64,000 nucleotides of DNA, from assembly GCF_000525835.1 (NCBI RefSeq), contig NZ_AODD01000002.1, positions 310,001-374,000 of the forward strand. Direction: 5' to 3'. The DNA is from Listeria grandensis FSL F6-0971. Its GTDB lineage: Bacteria; Bacillota; Bacilli; Lactobacillales; Listeriaceae. The position numbers were made by a program, and so were the translations under genes. The notes below the pieces were generated by a model. The model was not told the origin of the DNA. It made no database searches and saw nothing but the letters and a program-made list of their open reading frames with translations. Positions 51,069 to 60,618 of this stretch are shown piece after piece (the stretch's first letter is position 1; every line of letters begins with the position of its first letter).

Positions 51069-51085
51069 TTTAGGAGGAAATGGAC

Positions 51086-51451
51086 ATGGCAGAAGAAAAG
51101 AAAAACACGGCAACAAAGAAAGATATCGAGGCGGTACAAGCAAAACAAAGTATTCCAGAGGCAGAAAAAAACCCTATGGGTAAATTCGGAGTAAAAGAAA
51201 CCTTCGAAGGTCCGGATGGCACAGAATACACCTTCCAATTCCCTGGAACAAGAGCGGCGCAAGACATTATAGATCAATCGAAAAATGGCTATGGTGTGGT
51301 TGTTGAGTCAGCATACAACGAGGCACTATGGAAGTCGGTTATTGTGTCGCCGCAGGGGATTAATTGGGATTATTGGGATGAAATGCCTAATAGAGGTTAT
51401 CGCGACGTAATGAACGCCGCAGACAACTTTCTTGGGCGCTGGATTAACTAA
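51086..51451 (+). CDS. Tail assembly chaperone, first frame
   Basis: 121 residues from ATG 51086 (GGAGG eight bases upstream; ATG 51080 is too close). NPMGKFGVKETFEGPDGTEY and FPGTRAAQDIIDQSK are typical of chaperones in myoviruses that bind the tape measure. The frame ends RWIN at 51451, overlapping the second frame. A +1 slip at TTT-C (51428-51431) would fuse the two. Confidence 0.78.
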   Translation: MAEEKKNTATKKDIEAVQAKQSIPEAEKNPMGKFGVKETFEGPDGTEYTFQFPGTRAAQDIIDQSKNGYGVVVESAYNEALWKSVIVSPQGINWDYWDEMPNRGYRDVMNAADNFLGRWIN

Positions 51452-51623
51452 TCCTAATCCGAGAGTGGTAGAGCGGGAGGTCAATCAAAACTTTGATATT
51501 TGGCTTCCTGTTATCGCTGGAATTGCGACGAAAGAAGAAGTTGAAATGGCTACGGCGCATCAGCTAGCAACGTGGTGTGAGGTAGCGAAAATAAAAATAG
51601 AAACAATGGGAAGGGGTGTCTGA
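51432..51623 (+). CDS. Tail assembly chaperone, second frame (frameshift product)
   Basis: About 63 codons in the +1 frame relative to the first chaperone frame (NPNPRVVEREVNQNFDIWLP, then TKEEVEMATAHQLATWCEVA). It could be reached by ribosomal slipping at TTT-C or by a separate TTG start at 51432, which has no ribosome site, so slipping is favoured. It overlaps the tape measure start. Confidence 0.65.
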   Translation: MGAGLTNPNPRVVEREVNQNFDIWLPVIAGIATKEEVEMATAHQLATWCEVAKIKIETMGRGV

Positions 51624-51624
51624 T

Positions 51625-54600
51625 ATGGGCGGTGCATTGAGAAAAGCGACGATTGAGATTGATTGGAAAATCAATAATAAGTCTTTAGGTGAAGCGAATA
51701 AGGAAACTGACGGCTTAGTTCAACGCGCAGGCAAGGCTGAACAAGGCTTTGCAAAAACGAAGCAGTCCATAAACGGCACTACCTCCTCATTAAAAAATCA
51801 CAATTCGACCGTGAAGCAAGCGACTGATAACGTAGTACAGTTCCAAGGCAAAGCACAAACTGCTTTCAACGGAACAGCACGCGCGGCGCAAACCACGGGG
51901 TCGAATGTGGTACATATGAGCGACGCAGTCGGTAAGTCGCAACGAAGTGTAACGCAAATGGGCAAAAGCTCACAGCAGGCGTTGAATGGCACGAAAAATA
52001 ACGTTGTAGATCTGCGTAGTAAGTTTGGAGAGTTAGGGTCTGGCATTAATTCCATGGCAGATAAAGCATCATCGGGGATTGAGAAAGGCATCAGTAAGCC
52101 TCTTGGCGCCGTCAAAGGATTACTGCTAGGTATTGGCGCATCCGCAGGTTTAGCGGGATTAGGCGGCATGGTGAACGCGGGTATCGGGCGATTGAGCGCG
52201 ATTGAAGATGCTAAACTGTCACTCGACGTGATGATGGGAGATTCAGGAAAAGCGCAGAAGTTCATGGATGAAGTACTAGCATTCGCGAAAACTACACCTT
52301 ACGCGTTTCAGGACTTAGCGACAAACTCAAAAAACTTACTAGCATACGGTATGGATCCATCGAAAGTTGTTCCAACGATGAAGGCTATCGGGGATCTGGC
52401 CGCGGCATCAGGTAAGGGTTCGGAAGGTATAAACACCCTCTCTAACTCGTTTGGTAAAATGCAGGTAATGGGCAAGGTCAGCATGGAACAATTGAACACC
52501 GTGACAGAAGCAGGCGTGCCAGCGCTGAAAATCCTAGCAAATGCTAATAAAATGTCGGTAAAAGACATGCAAAAAGCGATATCTGACGGGAAAGTAGAGT
52601 CAACAAAGGCTATTGCACAGATGGTTGAGGGCATCCAGAAGGGTTCGAAAGGTATCGCAGGTGAAACTGTAGCGCTTGGTGGTGTAATGCAAAAGCTAAA
52701 AGGAACTTGGAAGGGCTCCTTAGATTCTATGAAATCGGCTGTTACATCAACCATGGCGACATTGTTTACACCTGTTAAACCACACTTGCAGGCTGGAATG
52801 GTTTGGTTTGCAACTCAGTTTAAGAAATTGCCTGACATGATGACAACTGTAAGTGAGATGTTCGAACCAGCGGTGGAACCGATAAAAGATTCGTTAAATT
52901 CTACTAAAGTTTTTATTACAGATACTTTTATCCCCACGGCAAAAGATTTAGGGGCCGCTCTGGGACCTGGTATCGTGGCTGGCGGAGTGGCTTCGTTAAA
53001 AGCCTTCGGCTGGACCTTAGAACATGTGGTTACACCGCCTTTGAAGACGGTACAAGGATTCATCGAAAAGCATCCTGAGGGAATGAAGACGACTGCTAAG
53101 TTTGCTGGGATAGGACTGGCGGCGTTACTTGGGTTTAAAGTTGTTTCTGGTGTCTTTTCTAAAACTAAAGGGGCTGTTGATAGTTTAATAAATTCTATTA
53201 AGAAAATAGGGCCAGCGACAACATCGGCAGCTATTCAATCTAGTGCATCTATGCAAGGGATGGAAGTTGCGGCAAATAGAACGCGGTTAGCTGATAATAT
53301 ACTACCTGCCGGGACAAGCAGAGTAGCCCCTAAAATTGCTAAAACACCTCTATGGAGGAAGCTAACAGTTGGTACAAGTAAGGCTCAAATAGCAGCAGTT
53401 CAAGGCACACGCGCGGGAAACAACTTGAGTTTATTGTCGAAAGCTAAAATGGGCATGAAATCGACAGGAAGCCTCGGCAAATTAGCTGGCGGAGCGGGTG
53501 TCGTTGGTGTTGGATTGAGTGCAATCGATCTGCTTAGTATGAACAAAAAGAATGCTGGGGAGAAAATTGGTAAGTTTGGTGGGTCAGCTGGAATGGGAAT
53601 GGCTGGAGCTGCGATTGGAACAGCGATCGCGCCAGGCATTGGAACTGCAATAGGAGGCATGATAGGAGCGTTTGCGGGGAGCAAGTTTGGTGCCGAATTT
53701 GGGAAATATGTTCAAAAGAATTGGGGGAACATCAAATCTGGCTTAAAATCCGCAATGGAGAGCGTGTCCGATTTTGGTAAGGAGCATCAAGTTTTAGGTG
53801 CTCCGATCCGCTATGTTGAAAAGCATGTCGAAGAATATAAAAAAGGCATTAAACAAGTTAAAAAGCTATGGGCAAGCGGCAAAGAAATGTACAAAGAAGC
53901 TACTGCTGCGCTAATCTCTGATAAAATGAATGTTGGTGGAAATGGTGTAAGTAAGGCTACAGAAAAGCAGGTTAACTCATATGTAGATACGGACAACAAA
54001 ATGGCTAGTGAATATCAGTATAAGATGTTTACAGGTAAGGCTACGACAGCTAAAGAAAACGCAGCGACTAACAAGGCTTACGGTTCACAAGCATCTAAAA
54101 TCGTTTCTGCTTATGATAAAAAAGAGCAAAAATCCGCTAAGAATATTGATTTCTTCCAGCAGTCTGGCGTCATGAGTAATTCAGACGCTAAGAGCGCAAA
54201 AAACCGTACGAAAGAATTCTACAACATTGGCAAAGCAGACGCGAAAAAGAACGCTGCTGAATTGAAACGTATTAATAATCAGATGTATAAAGAGCAAGAA
54301 TCTGCAACGCAAACGTACGAGAAGCGTATAAATGCAATCAGAGCTAAGGCGAAAAAAGAGGGGCGTGTCCTCACATCGAAGGAAAATGCCGAAATTACAC
54401 GGCTCGAAAATTCAAGTAACGCACACCGTAAGAGTATCTATACCAGATATGAAGGACAAATCAGCTCGATTCAGAAAAAACAACAACGTGAGGCAGTCAC
54501 ATCGATGTCTAAATCTGCGAAGGAGCAGAAGCTTATTTTAGGCAAGCTACAAGATGATTCAGGCAAGATTTCAGCTAAACAAGCTGCCGATGTTGTGAAA

Positions 54601-56214
54601 AACTCTAAAAAGGCAAAAGACGGTGCAGTTAAAGAGGCTAACTCTAAATACACCTCAGTAATCAAGAAAGCCGAAGAAGAGTACTATGTAAATGGATCAA
54701 TTTCGAAACAACAATATGAAAAAATTGTCGGAAATGCTAAAAAAACACGGGATGAAGCAGTTCAGAAAGCAACTGATATGCACAATGGTGTTGTGGATCA
54801 AGCGAAGAAACAGGCAGCAGGACATGCATCGCAAGTAGATTGGGAAAAAGGGCAAGTTTTAGGAATTTGGGATAACATAAAAATTGGCTTGTCTAAAGCT
54901 GTAAACTGGGTAACAAGCGGAGTAAATTCAGTTCTTAAATTCTTTAAAATCAAAGAAATACCACCGTGGAATCCATCTGGTTCAGGCGGAGGAGGTTCAT
55001 CTTCTAGTTCTGGATCATCATCAAAATTCTCAGGTGGCGGTAAGCAATCAGGTAGCTTGGCGATGAATTACACTGGTTCAAACAGTGCCAGTGGTCAGAT
55101 TATGGCTGGTGAAGAAGGTTTCGAGATTGCTTACGACAAAGCAAGTGCGAAAGCTCATATCTTAGGTGCCAATGGACCAGAAATCAGACACGTAAACCCT
55201 GGCACGAAAATTCTTAATCATGCTGATTCTAAAAAGATAATGGCGGGAGGATTAGGCGCTGGGAAGGTATTACCTGGTTTCGATAAAGGGACTACTCCAT
55301 TAGCAGACTTTGCAACTGATGTACTAGGTAAAGCAAAGAATATAGGTGGCAAAATCATTGACAGTGCTTCTGATAAGTGGGATTGGGTAGCTCACCCAGT
55401 GAAGAAAGTAAAAGGATTGCTAGATAAATATAATCCTTTCAGTGGTGGAGATGGCGTAGAAGGTATAGGAAGCGGCATCTTTAAGTACTTCGGTAAAGGT
55501 GTTACCAATTATGCTAAAGAAAAACTAGCAGATGCAGGTTTCGGTGGTGCTGGTCCTGCTGGTCCCGCGGGAGCGAATGCTCAAGCATGGGCTCCTATCA
55601 TTCAACAAGCGGCGGCTGCAATGCGTGTAAACTTAGGCGGCGGAGAATTAGGCGGTATCATCGCTCAAATTCACAGAGAGTCAGGTGGTAATCAGAGTAT
55701 TGTTCAGTCATCCGCAGTTGTTGATGTTAACACGCTGAGCGGAAATCCAGCTCGCGGATTATTGCAATATATCCCGCAAACCTTTGGTGCCTATGCAGTA
55801 AAGGGACATGGCAATATAAATAGTGGATACGATCAATTACTCGCATTCTTCAATAACTCCACATGGCAACGAGATTTGCCGTATGGTAAGAGAGGCTGGG
55901 GGCCGAGAGGTAAACGTAGATTTGCCAAAGGTGGACGTCCTAACGTCGCTGAAACAGTGCTCGTTGGCGAAGAAGGACCAGAATTATTCGAAACCGATTC
56001 ACCAGGAACGATTCACACAGCGCGTAAGACACAAGAATTACTGAACAACCGCAAAGGTGGCGGTGAGACTCACTACCACTTTGAACCTACTATCAACATC
56101 ACGGTTCAAGGATCAAACACAGACGCAAAAGGCATTGCAAGTGAAGTAAAAGGCGCATTGTACGAGATGTTCCAGCAATGGCTAGAACAAATTGAACCAG
56201 GGGAGGTGTACTAA
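51625..56214 (+). CDS. Tape measure protein with C-terminal lytic transglycosylase domain
   Basis: 1,529 residues from ATG 51625 (GGAAGGGG upstream; GTG 51616 possible). N-terminal coiled coil, tape-measure core (LSLDVMMGDSGKAQKFMDEV, FAKTTPYAFQDLATNSKNLL), hydrophobic Gly/Ala segments near residues 645-690, long Lys-rich coiled coil, and near the C-terminus an SLT-type domain: GIIAQIHRESGGNQSIVQSS with the catalytic Glu, and GLLQYIPQTFGAYA. It sets tail length and may open peptidoglycan during DNA entry. Confidence 0.93.
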   Translation: MGGALRKATIEIDWKINNKSLGEANKETDGLVQRAGKAEQGFAKTKQSINGTTSSLKNHNSTVKQATDNVVQFQGKAQTAFNGTARAAQTTGSNVVHMSDAVGKSQRSVTQMGKSSQQALNGTKNNVVDLRSKFGELGSGINSMADKASSGIEKGISKPLGAVKGLLLGIGASAGLAGLGGMVNAGIGRLSAIEDAKLSLDVMMGDSGKAQKFMDEVLAFAKTTPYAFQDLATNSKNLLAYGMDPSKVVPTMKAIGDLAAASGKGSEGINTLSNSFGKMQVMGKVSMEQLNTVTEAGVPALKILANANKMSVKDMQKAISDGKVESTKAIAQMVEGIQKGSKGIAGETVALGGVMQKLKGTWKGSLDSMKSAVTSTMATLFTPVKPHLQAGMVWFATQFKKLPDMMTTVSEMFEPAVEPIKDSLNSTKVFITDTFIPTAKDLGAALGPGIVAGGVASLKAFGWTLEHVVTPPLKTVQGFIEKHPEGMKTTAKFAGIGLAALLGFKVVSGVFSKTKGAVDSLINSIKKIGPATTSAAIQSSASMQGMEVAANRTRLADNILPAGTSRVAPKIAKTPLWRKLTVGTSKAQIAAVQGTRAGNNLSLLSKAKMGMKSTGSLGKLAGGAGVVGVGLSAIDLLSMNKKNAGEKIGKFGGSAGMGMAGAAIGTAIAPGIGTAIGGMIGAFAGSKFGAEFGKYVQKNWGNIKSGLKSAMESVSDFGKEHQVLGAPIRYVEKHVEEYKKGIKQVKKLWASGKEMYKEATAALISDKMNVGGNGVSKATEKQVNSYVDTDNKMASEYQYKMFTGKATTAKENAATNKAYGSQASKIVSAYDKKEQKSAKNIDFFQQSGVMSNSDAKSAKNRTKEFYNIGKADAKKNAAELKRINNQMYKEQESATQTYEKRINAIRAKAKKEGRVLTSKENAEITRLENSSNAHRKSIYTRYEGQISSIQKKQQREAVTSMSKSAKEQKLILGKLQDDSGKISAKQAADVVKNSKKAKDGAVKEANSKYTSVIKKAEEEYYVNGSISKQQYEKIVGNAKKTRDEAVQKATDMHNGVVDQAKKQAAGHASQVDWEKGQVLGIWDNIKIGLSKAVNWVTSGVNSVLKFFKIKEIPPWNPSGSGGGGSSSSSGSSSKFSGGGKQSGSLAMNYTGSNSASGQIMAGEEGFEIAYDKASAKAHILGANGPEIRHVNPGTKILNHADSKKIMAGGLGAGKVLPGFDKGTTPLADFATDVLGKAKNIGGKIIDSASDKWDWVAHPVKKVKGLLDKYNPFSGGDGVEGIGSGIFKYFGKGVTNYAKEKLADAGFGGAGPAGPAGANAQAWAPIIQQAAAAMRVNLGGGELGGIIAQIHRESGGNQSIVQSSAVVDVNTLSGNPARGLLQYIPQTFGAYAVKGHGNINSGYDQLLAFFNNSTWQRDLPYGKRGWGPRGKRRFAKGGRPNVAETVLVGEEGPELFETDSPGTIHTARKTQELLNNRKGGGETHYHFEPTINITVQGSNTDAKGIASEVKGALYEMFQQWLEQIEPGEVY

Positions 56215-56215
56215 G

Positions 56216-56785
56216 ATGGCAAAGCTAGCAGGTATCTATATTGTTAATGAAACAGAGACCTTCACGCCTTCCGTCGAGGTCACCCAGCACCCTGTTGAGC
56301 AAGGCGTGGCTATTACGGATCATGTGCAGAAAAATAATCGCACAATTAGCGTAACAGGTATGTTGCTTGCGAACGATTCAGCGGCGGCCGAACGCAGTTA
56401 CAACACGCTACTGGCCAAAATGGAATCCGGCGCATTCGTGACCTATGTAGGGCGGACGTATGCAGCTAACTATCTAATAACATCGATGCCGAAAGACTAT
56501 AGCGCAGTGAAAAATGGGTTTGGTATAAGTATAGAGCTACAACAAGTGAGAATTGCAAAAAGCCCGTGGGTGCGCAAAAAAACAACTGTTCAAGTCAAGG
56601 CTAAAAAGTCCACGGCAAAACCTAAAACATCGACCGCGAAGAAGTTTCATAAAATCAAAAAGGGCGAATGTTACTGGATTCTAGCTCGTAAATACGGGAC
56701 AAATCTTAGCACATTAATGGGATGGAAAGAAAATAAATGGCCTGCGCGGAGAATTCCGATTGGCGTAATGGTGAGGGTGAAATAA
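56216..56785 (+). CDS. LysM-containing tail/baseplate protein
   Basis: 189 residues from ATG 56216 (GGGGAGGTG upstream). N-terminal part (TPSVEVTQHPVEQGVAITDH) is typical of baseplate proteins that follow the tape measure; a basic linker leads to a C-terminal LysM domain (HKIKKGECYWILARKYG). Likely at the tail tip or hub, holding peptidoglycan. Confidence 0.82.
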   Translation: MAKLAGIYIVNETETFTPSVEVTQHPVEQGVAITDHVQKNNRTISVTGMLLANDSAAAERSYNTLLAKMESGAFVTYVGRTYAANYLITSMPKDYSAVKNGFGISIELQQVRIAKSPWVRKKTTVQVKAKKSTAKPKTSTAKKFHKIKKGECYWILARKYGTNLSTLMGWKENKWPARRIPIGVMVRVK

Positions 56786-57151
56786 ATGGCTATACGTGAG
56801 TATTTACCGGTTGATATCGACGACATTCCAGAACGATTTGATGTGGATATTGAGGACGAGACATTTATTTTTCAGGTCAATTACAACATGAGTCAGAAAT
56901 ACTACACAATCGATCTGTACAGCTCGGATGAGGACCCGATTATGTTAGGGGAAAAACTTGTGCTAAATGAATCGCTTTGGGAAGGTATTTATGACGAGCG
57001 ACTTCCTGCCCCTACCTTGATTCCGATGGATGAGTCAGGTCTGGCCAAAGCAATCACACCTGATAATTTCATGAAAACAGTCTTTATTTTCTTTGATAAT
57101 ATCGTGCAAGATTTAGAGCCAACGTTGGGAGAAGGTGATTCGGATGGCTAA
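56786..57151 (+). CDS. Baseplate-region hypothetical protein
   Basis: 121 residues, acidic, beta-rich; starts MAIREYLPVDIDDIPERFDV. Homologues occur between LysM and hub genes in myoviruses. Function inferred from position only. Confidence 0.68.
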   Translation: MAIREYLPVDIDDIPERFDVDIEDETFIFQVNYNMSQKYYTIDLYSSDEDPIMLGEKLVLNESLWEGIYDERLPAPTLIPMDESGLAKAITPDNFMKTVFIFFDNIVQDLEPTLGEGDSDG

Positions 57152-58110
57152 CGAGTTATTCGGGCGTTACGCAGATGTTTATATCAGCGGGGCGGTTTAT
57201 GCGGCCCATTTTAACATGGCGAATCTACATATCGAATTTGAAGTGGAATTCGATGACGATTCTAAGCCGAATATAAGCTCTGTGAGCATTTATAATCTTT
57301 CCCAAACATCTAGGTCAAGAATTGTAAAAGGAGCCAACATCGCTATCACAGCAGGCTACAGAAAGGACGGCACGGGCGTTATACTCCAAGGAAAAATAAC
57401 AAACGTCACGAACAACAAAGATGGCGTGGATCGCATTACGAAAATCAGCGTCAAAGAGGGACAAGATTACAGTCATATCAAGATTGACACATCAACTGCA
57501 GACGCTGCAGAAAAGTACCAGGTAAAAAAAACGCGTGAAGCTCAAGAAGCCGATTGTCACGTACACGAAAACTAAGACCGGCAAGAAGAAAAAGAAAACT
57601 ATTTCGTACCGCACAGTAACCGAAACGAAGTACAAAAAGCGTGCGATGAAAAAAAGTTTCGGCAAAAATACGCGATCATCAACGATAATTCGATGGTGTG
57701 CTAGAACGCTCGGGATGAAGATAACGACGCTCTCCCTTCCTACGGACAAGATTTACAAAAAAGGTTATACCATCACGGGGAGTATCGAGGCAAAGATGGA
57801 AGAGGTCGTTAAAAATTGCGGTGCTGTTATGTATTATCGGCGCGGGAATATGGTTATCCGAAGTATTAAGGTCGGTAATGATGAGCGGTTTACATTGAGC
57901 GCAGCGACCGGCTTGCTAGATAGTCCGGAGCAATCGGAAGATGATGACGGCAAGAAAATATACACCGTGCGATCGTTGCTACAATATCGGATTGCAACAG
58001 CAAGTATTATCAGTATCAGCTCGAAAACGGTAAACGGCACATTCCGAGTGAAAAGTGGCAAGCATATCTGCAACGGCAGTGATTTTATTACGGAACTGGT
58101 GGTGTTCTAA
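57144..58110 (+). pseudogene. Baseplate hub protein, broken by one extra base in an A-run
   Basis: ATG 57144 opens a frame with FNMANLHIEFEVEFDDDSKP and GVILQGKITNVTNNKDGV that stops at 57575. The rest, KLKKPIVTYTKTKTGKKKKK to FITELVVF, is in another frame ending 58110. At 57523-57530 there are eight A; with seven the reading would pass VKKRVKLKKP directly into the second frame. The joined protein of ~320 residues has the layout of hub/gpD-like proteins. Polymerase slippage in the run could still make some full protein; a sequencing error is equally possible. Confidence 0.75.
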
Positions 58111-58455
58111 ATGGCGAACGATACGAAGTTTTGGGACACTTTTTCCCGTTCAATCATTATGAAAATTCATACATTGGCACCTGCGAGAGTACTAGAATTA
58201 AACAGTGACAAGACAGAGGCACAGGTACAGCCGCTCTTTTTGACAAAAGATAATGACGGCAATATGCTAAGGCAACCTAGTGTTCCAGCCGTTGTTTTAA
58301 AACACTGCAGAGACGATATAAAAGTAGATGATGTGGTTTTTATCATAGCAGCGGAACGGTCGCTGGATAACTTTGAGGGAACAAATGAGTTTATTGATCC
58401 TGACGATGTTCGAACTCATGCGTTGCAAGATTCAGTGATAGTAGGTGTGTACTGA
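58111..58455 (+). CDS. Baseplate protein (DUF2577-like)
   Basis: 114 residues, an OB-like beta-rich protein (LAPARVLELNSDKTEAQVQP, then VVLKHCRDDIKVDDVVFIIA) as found between hub and gp25 genes. Possibly spike-associated. Overlaps next gene by one base. Confidence 0.72.
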   Translation: MANDTKFWDTFSRSIIMKIHTLAPARVLELNSDKTEAQVQPLFLTKDNDGNMLRQPSVPAVVLKHCRDDIKVDDVVFIIAAERSLDNFEGTNEFIDPDDVRTHALQDSVIVGVY

Positions 58456-58805
58456 TGAAAGATTTATTAATCAAAAACGGCGATCTCGTGTTCACGGGTA
58501 CGGATTTTAGGCTAGTAAAGGGGTCGGAACAGTTGAGGCAAAATGTCGAATCAATTTTGAAAACATCAGAAGGCGAGTATGTCCTTGACGAGGATTTAGG
58601 GTTGAATCGCGAGAACATCCTAGGTAAAGGTTTCGACGAAGAACTAGCTCGTACCGATATCGTAGAGGCAATCGGGCAAGAACAGCGAATAGAAGAAGTA
58701 TCGCAAATCGACTTTGAAAAGAACGGTCGCGAGCTAAAAATAAACCTAAAAATGATTGAGATGGACGAGGAAGAACTTGAGTTGGAGGTGGATTTGGATG
58801 CTTGA
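58455..58805 (+). CDS. Baseplate wedge protein, gp25/DUF2634 type
   Basis: 116 residues. DLLIKNGDLVFTGTDFRLVK, LRQNVESILKTSEGEYVLDE and DLGLNRENILG are gp25/DUF2634 wedge features. It initiates sheath assembly at the baseplate. Overlaps gpJ-type gene. Confidence 0.85.
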   Translation: MKDLLIKNGDLVFTGTDFRLVKGSEQLRQNVESILKTSEGEYVLDEDLGLNRENILGKGFDEELARTDIVEAIGQEQRIEEVSQIDFEKNGRELKINLKMIEMDEEELELEVDLDA

Positions 58806-59979
58806 TGAAACGGGGTATAAACGCCCAACTTACAGCGAGATATTGGAGCAAGAAGAAGCAATGGCGCGTGAATTGTTTGGTGAGGATGCAGATGTTTCTT
58901 CAACTGCAGCACTGGGAAAGCTGATTCAAATCAACGCTTGGAAGCTGTCAGAGCTGCACGAATTGGTGGAACGCGTCTATTACAGCGGTTTTCTTCGCTT
59001 CTCTGAAGGTGTGCAGTTGGAAGCCCACGGCAACAACCGCGGGATTTATAGGAACCCTTCGTCGGAGTCATACGCAATCATTGAAGCGACAGGGCAACCG
59101 GGATTTGTTCTTGAGACGGAAACAGAGCTGACAACTGAAAACGATGTGCATTTCATGCTTATTGAGGATTTGCGGATCGATGCAACTGGAATTGGGTATG
59201 CCGACGCCGTCTCGATTGATAAAGGAGCAGATCAGAATGTCGCGGCCAATGTCATTAATCAACTAATAGAGCCATTTGACGAAATAACTTCTGTTACGAA
59301 TTTAGTCGCCTCATCAGGCGGAGCCGATGCGGAAACGGATAAAGCATACCGAGACAGAATACGACTCAATAACGAAGGTAAATCTACAGCGATTCGTGAT
59401 GCCGTAATAGCCGCAATTAGGAACGTAAACGGCGTACAGTCTGCATCGGTAATCATTAATAACACAATGCAAACAGATGGCGATGGTAATCCTCCTAAAT
59501 CAATTCACCCCTACGTGCTGGGCGGGAACCGCGAGGATATTGCGCGAGCGCTACACGAAAATATTCCAGCGACAGCACAGACAGTTGGAACGATTTCAGA
59601 AGTCGTCAAAGACCTGGCGAACATCCCGCATACGTACCGCTTTGATTACGCTGTTCAAGTGCAGATATTTGTTAAGGTTGAGGCGACAATTACACCTGAA
59701 TTTGAGGTCGATGGCGAGGCTGTGATTCAAGATAGAATTGTAGGAGATATCGGCGGAGTTAACCGCGAAAATGTAGTCGTAATAAGCAATCAGATGGGCG
59801 ATGAAGTAGACGTTTCGACACTCTATCATGCCATCGGTGATATAGCTGGCATCAAGAAGTCTAGAATCACGATAGGCACATCAAAAGATAACCTATCAAG
59901 CGCGACCGTCACTATATCGCCAAAATCAGTTGCCCAAACTGCAATTGCTAACATTGAGGTGATTACAATTGACAACTGA
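58798..59979 (+). CDS. Baseplate J-like protein
   Basis: 393 residues from ATG 58798 (TTGGAGGTG upstream). TYSEILEQEEAMARELFGED, DVSSTAALGKLIQINAWKLS, GGADAETDKAYRDRIRLNNE and NVNGVQSASVIINN match Baseplate_J (gp6-like wedge). Completes the wedge with the gp25-like and the next protein. Confidence 0.92.
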   Translation: MLDETGYKRPTYSEILEQEEAMARELFGEDADVSSTAALGKLIQINAWKLSELHELVERVYYSGFLRFSEGVQLEAHGNNRGIYRNPSSESYAIIEATGQPGFVLETETELTTENDVHFMLIEDLRIDATGIGYADAVSIDKGADQNVAANVINQLIEPFDEITSVTNLVASSGGADAETDKAYRDRIRLNNEGKSTAIRDAVIAAIRNVNGVQSASVIINNTMQTDGDGNPPKSIHPYVLGGNREDIARALHENIPATAQTVGTISEVVKDLANIPHTYRFDYAVQVQIFVKVEATITPEFEVDGEAVIQDRIVGDIGGVNRENVVVISNQMGDEVDVSTLYHAIGDIAGIKKSRITIGTSKDNLSSATVTISPKSVAQTAIANIEVITIDN

Positions 59980-60601
59980 TAACTATTCGAAGATGTTGCC
60001 AGATATGTACGACAAGGCGCCTGAAAGCAATATTTCTAAGTTGCTACAGATTTATGCAGACGACATAGAAACTTTGCGAGCAATAGCGGAAAAGGTCGAA
60101 GCCTACCGTGATATAGACCAGGCCGTCGGTAAAACACTAGATTATGCAGGCAATAACATTAATCAACAACGCGGTAAGACCTCGGACGAGATTTACCGTG
60201 TACTGATTAAAGCGAAAGAAACGCGGATTCGTTGTTCCGGCACAATAGATGACATTATCGAATCACTTGCAAGAGCGCTAGACTGCTCGTACGATCAAAT
60301 TCAAATCTACTCAGATATCGACGAAGGAGGGACGGAACCAGAGGCGCTAATCTTAAAAGGGCTACCTCTTGAGTCATTGAATAAAGTAGCTATGTCGGCC
60401 ACACAATTTACACAATTAGTTCAAAAAGTAGTACCTTCCGAGGTGAGAGTATCGTCAGTTATCCTAGACGGTACTTTTTCTTTTGCGTCTGGAAGTTTAG
60501 TAGAGACGAGTCCTCAGGGATTTGCTAATACAGCAGGAACAACAGGTGGGACATTGGGCGGCGTATTTACACCAGAAAATGATTATATCCTACCAATTTA
60601 G
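59969..60601 (+). CDS. Baseplate wedge/tail protein I-like (DUF2612-like)
   Basis: 210 residues from TTG 59969 with GAGGTG upstream. N-terminal half helical (MLPDMYDKAPESNISKLLQI, YRDIDQAVGKTLDYAGNNIN), as in wedge proteins following J; the C-terminal ~40 residues are Gly/Thr-rich. It links wedge to tail fibre. Confidence 0.78.
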   Translation: MTTDNYSKMLPDMYDKAPESNISKLLQIYADDIETLRAIAEKVEAYRDIDQAVGKTLDYAGNNINQQRGKTSDEIYRVLIKAKETRIRCSGTIDDIIESLARALDCSYDQIQIYSDIDEGGTEPEALILKGLPLESLNKVAMSATQFTQLVQKVVPSEVRVSSVILDGTFSFASGSLVETSPQGFANTAGTTGGTLGGVFTPENDYILPI

Positions 60602-60618
60602 AAAGAGGTGATACCAAA

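Noticed and set aside
57535-58110. Independent gene in the second hub frame
   Set aside because: Its start has no ribosome site and its sequence continues the first fragment when one A is removed.
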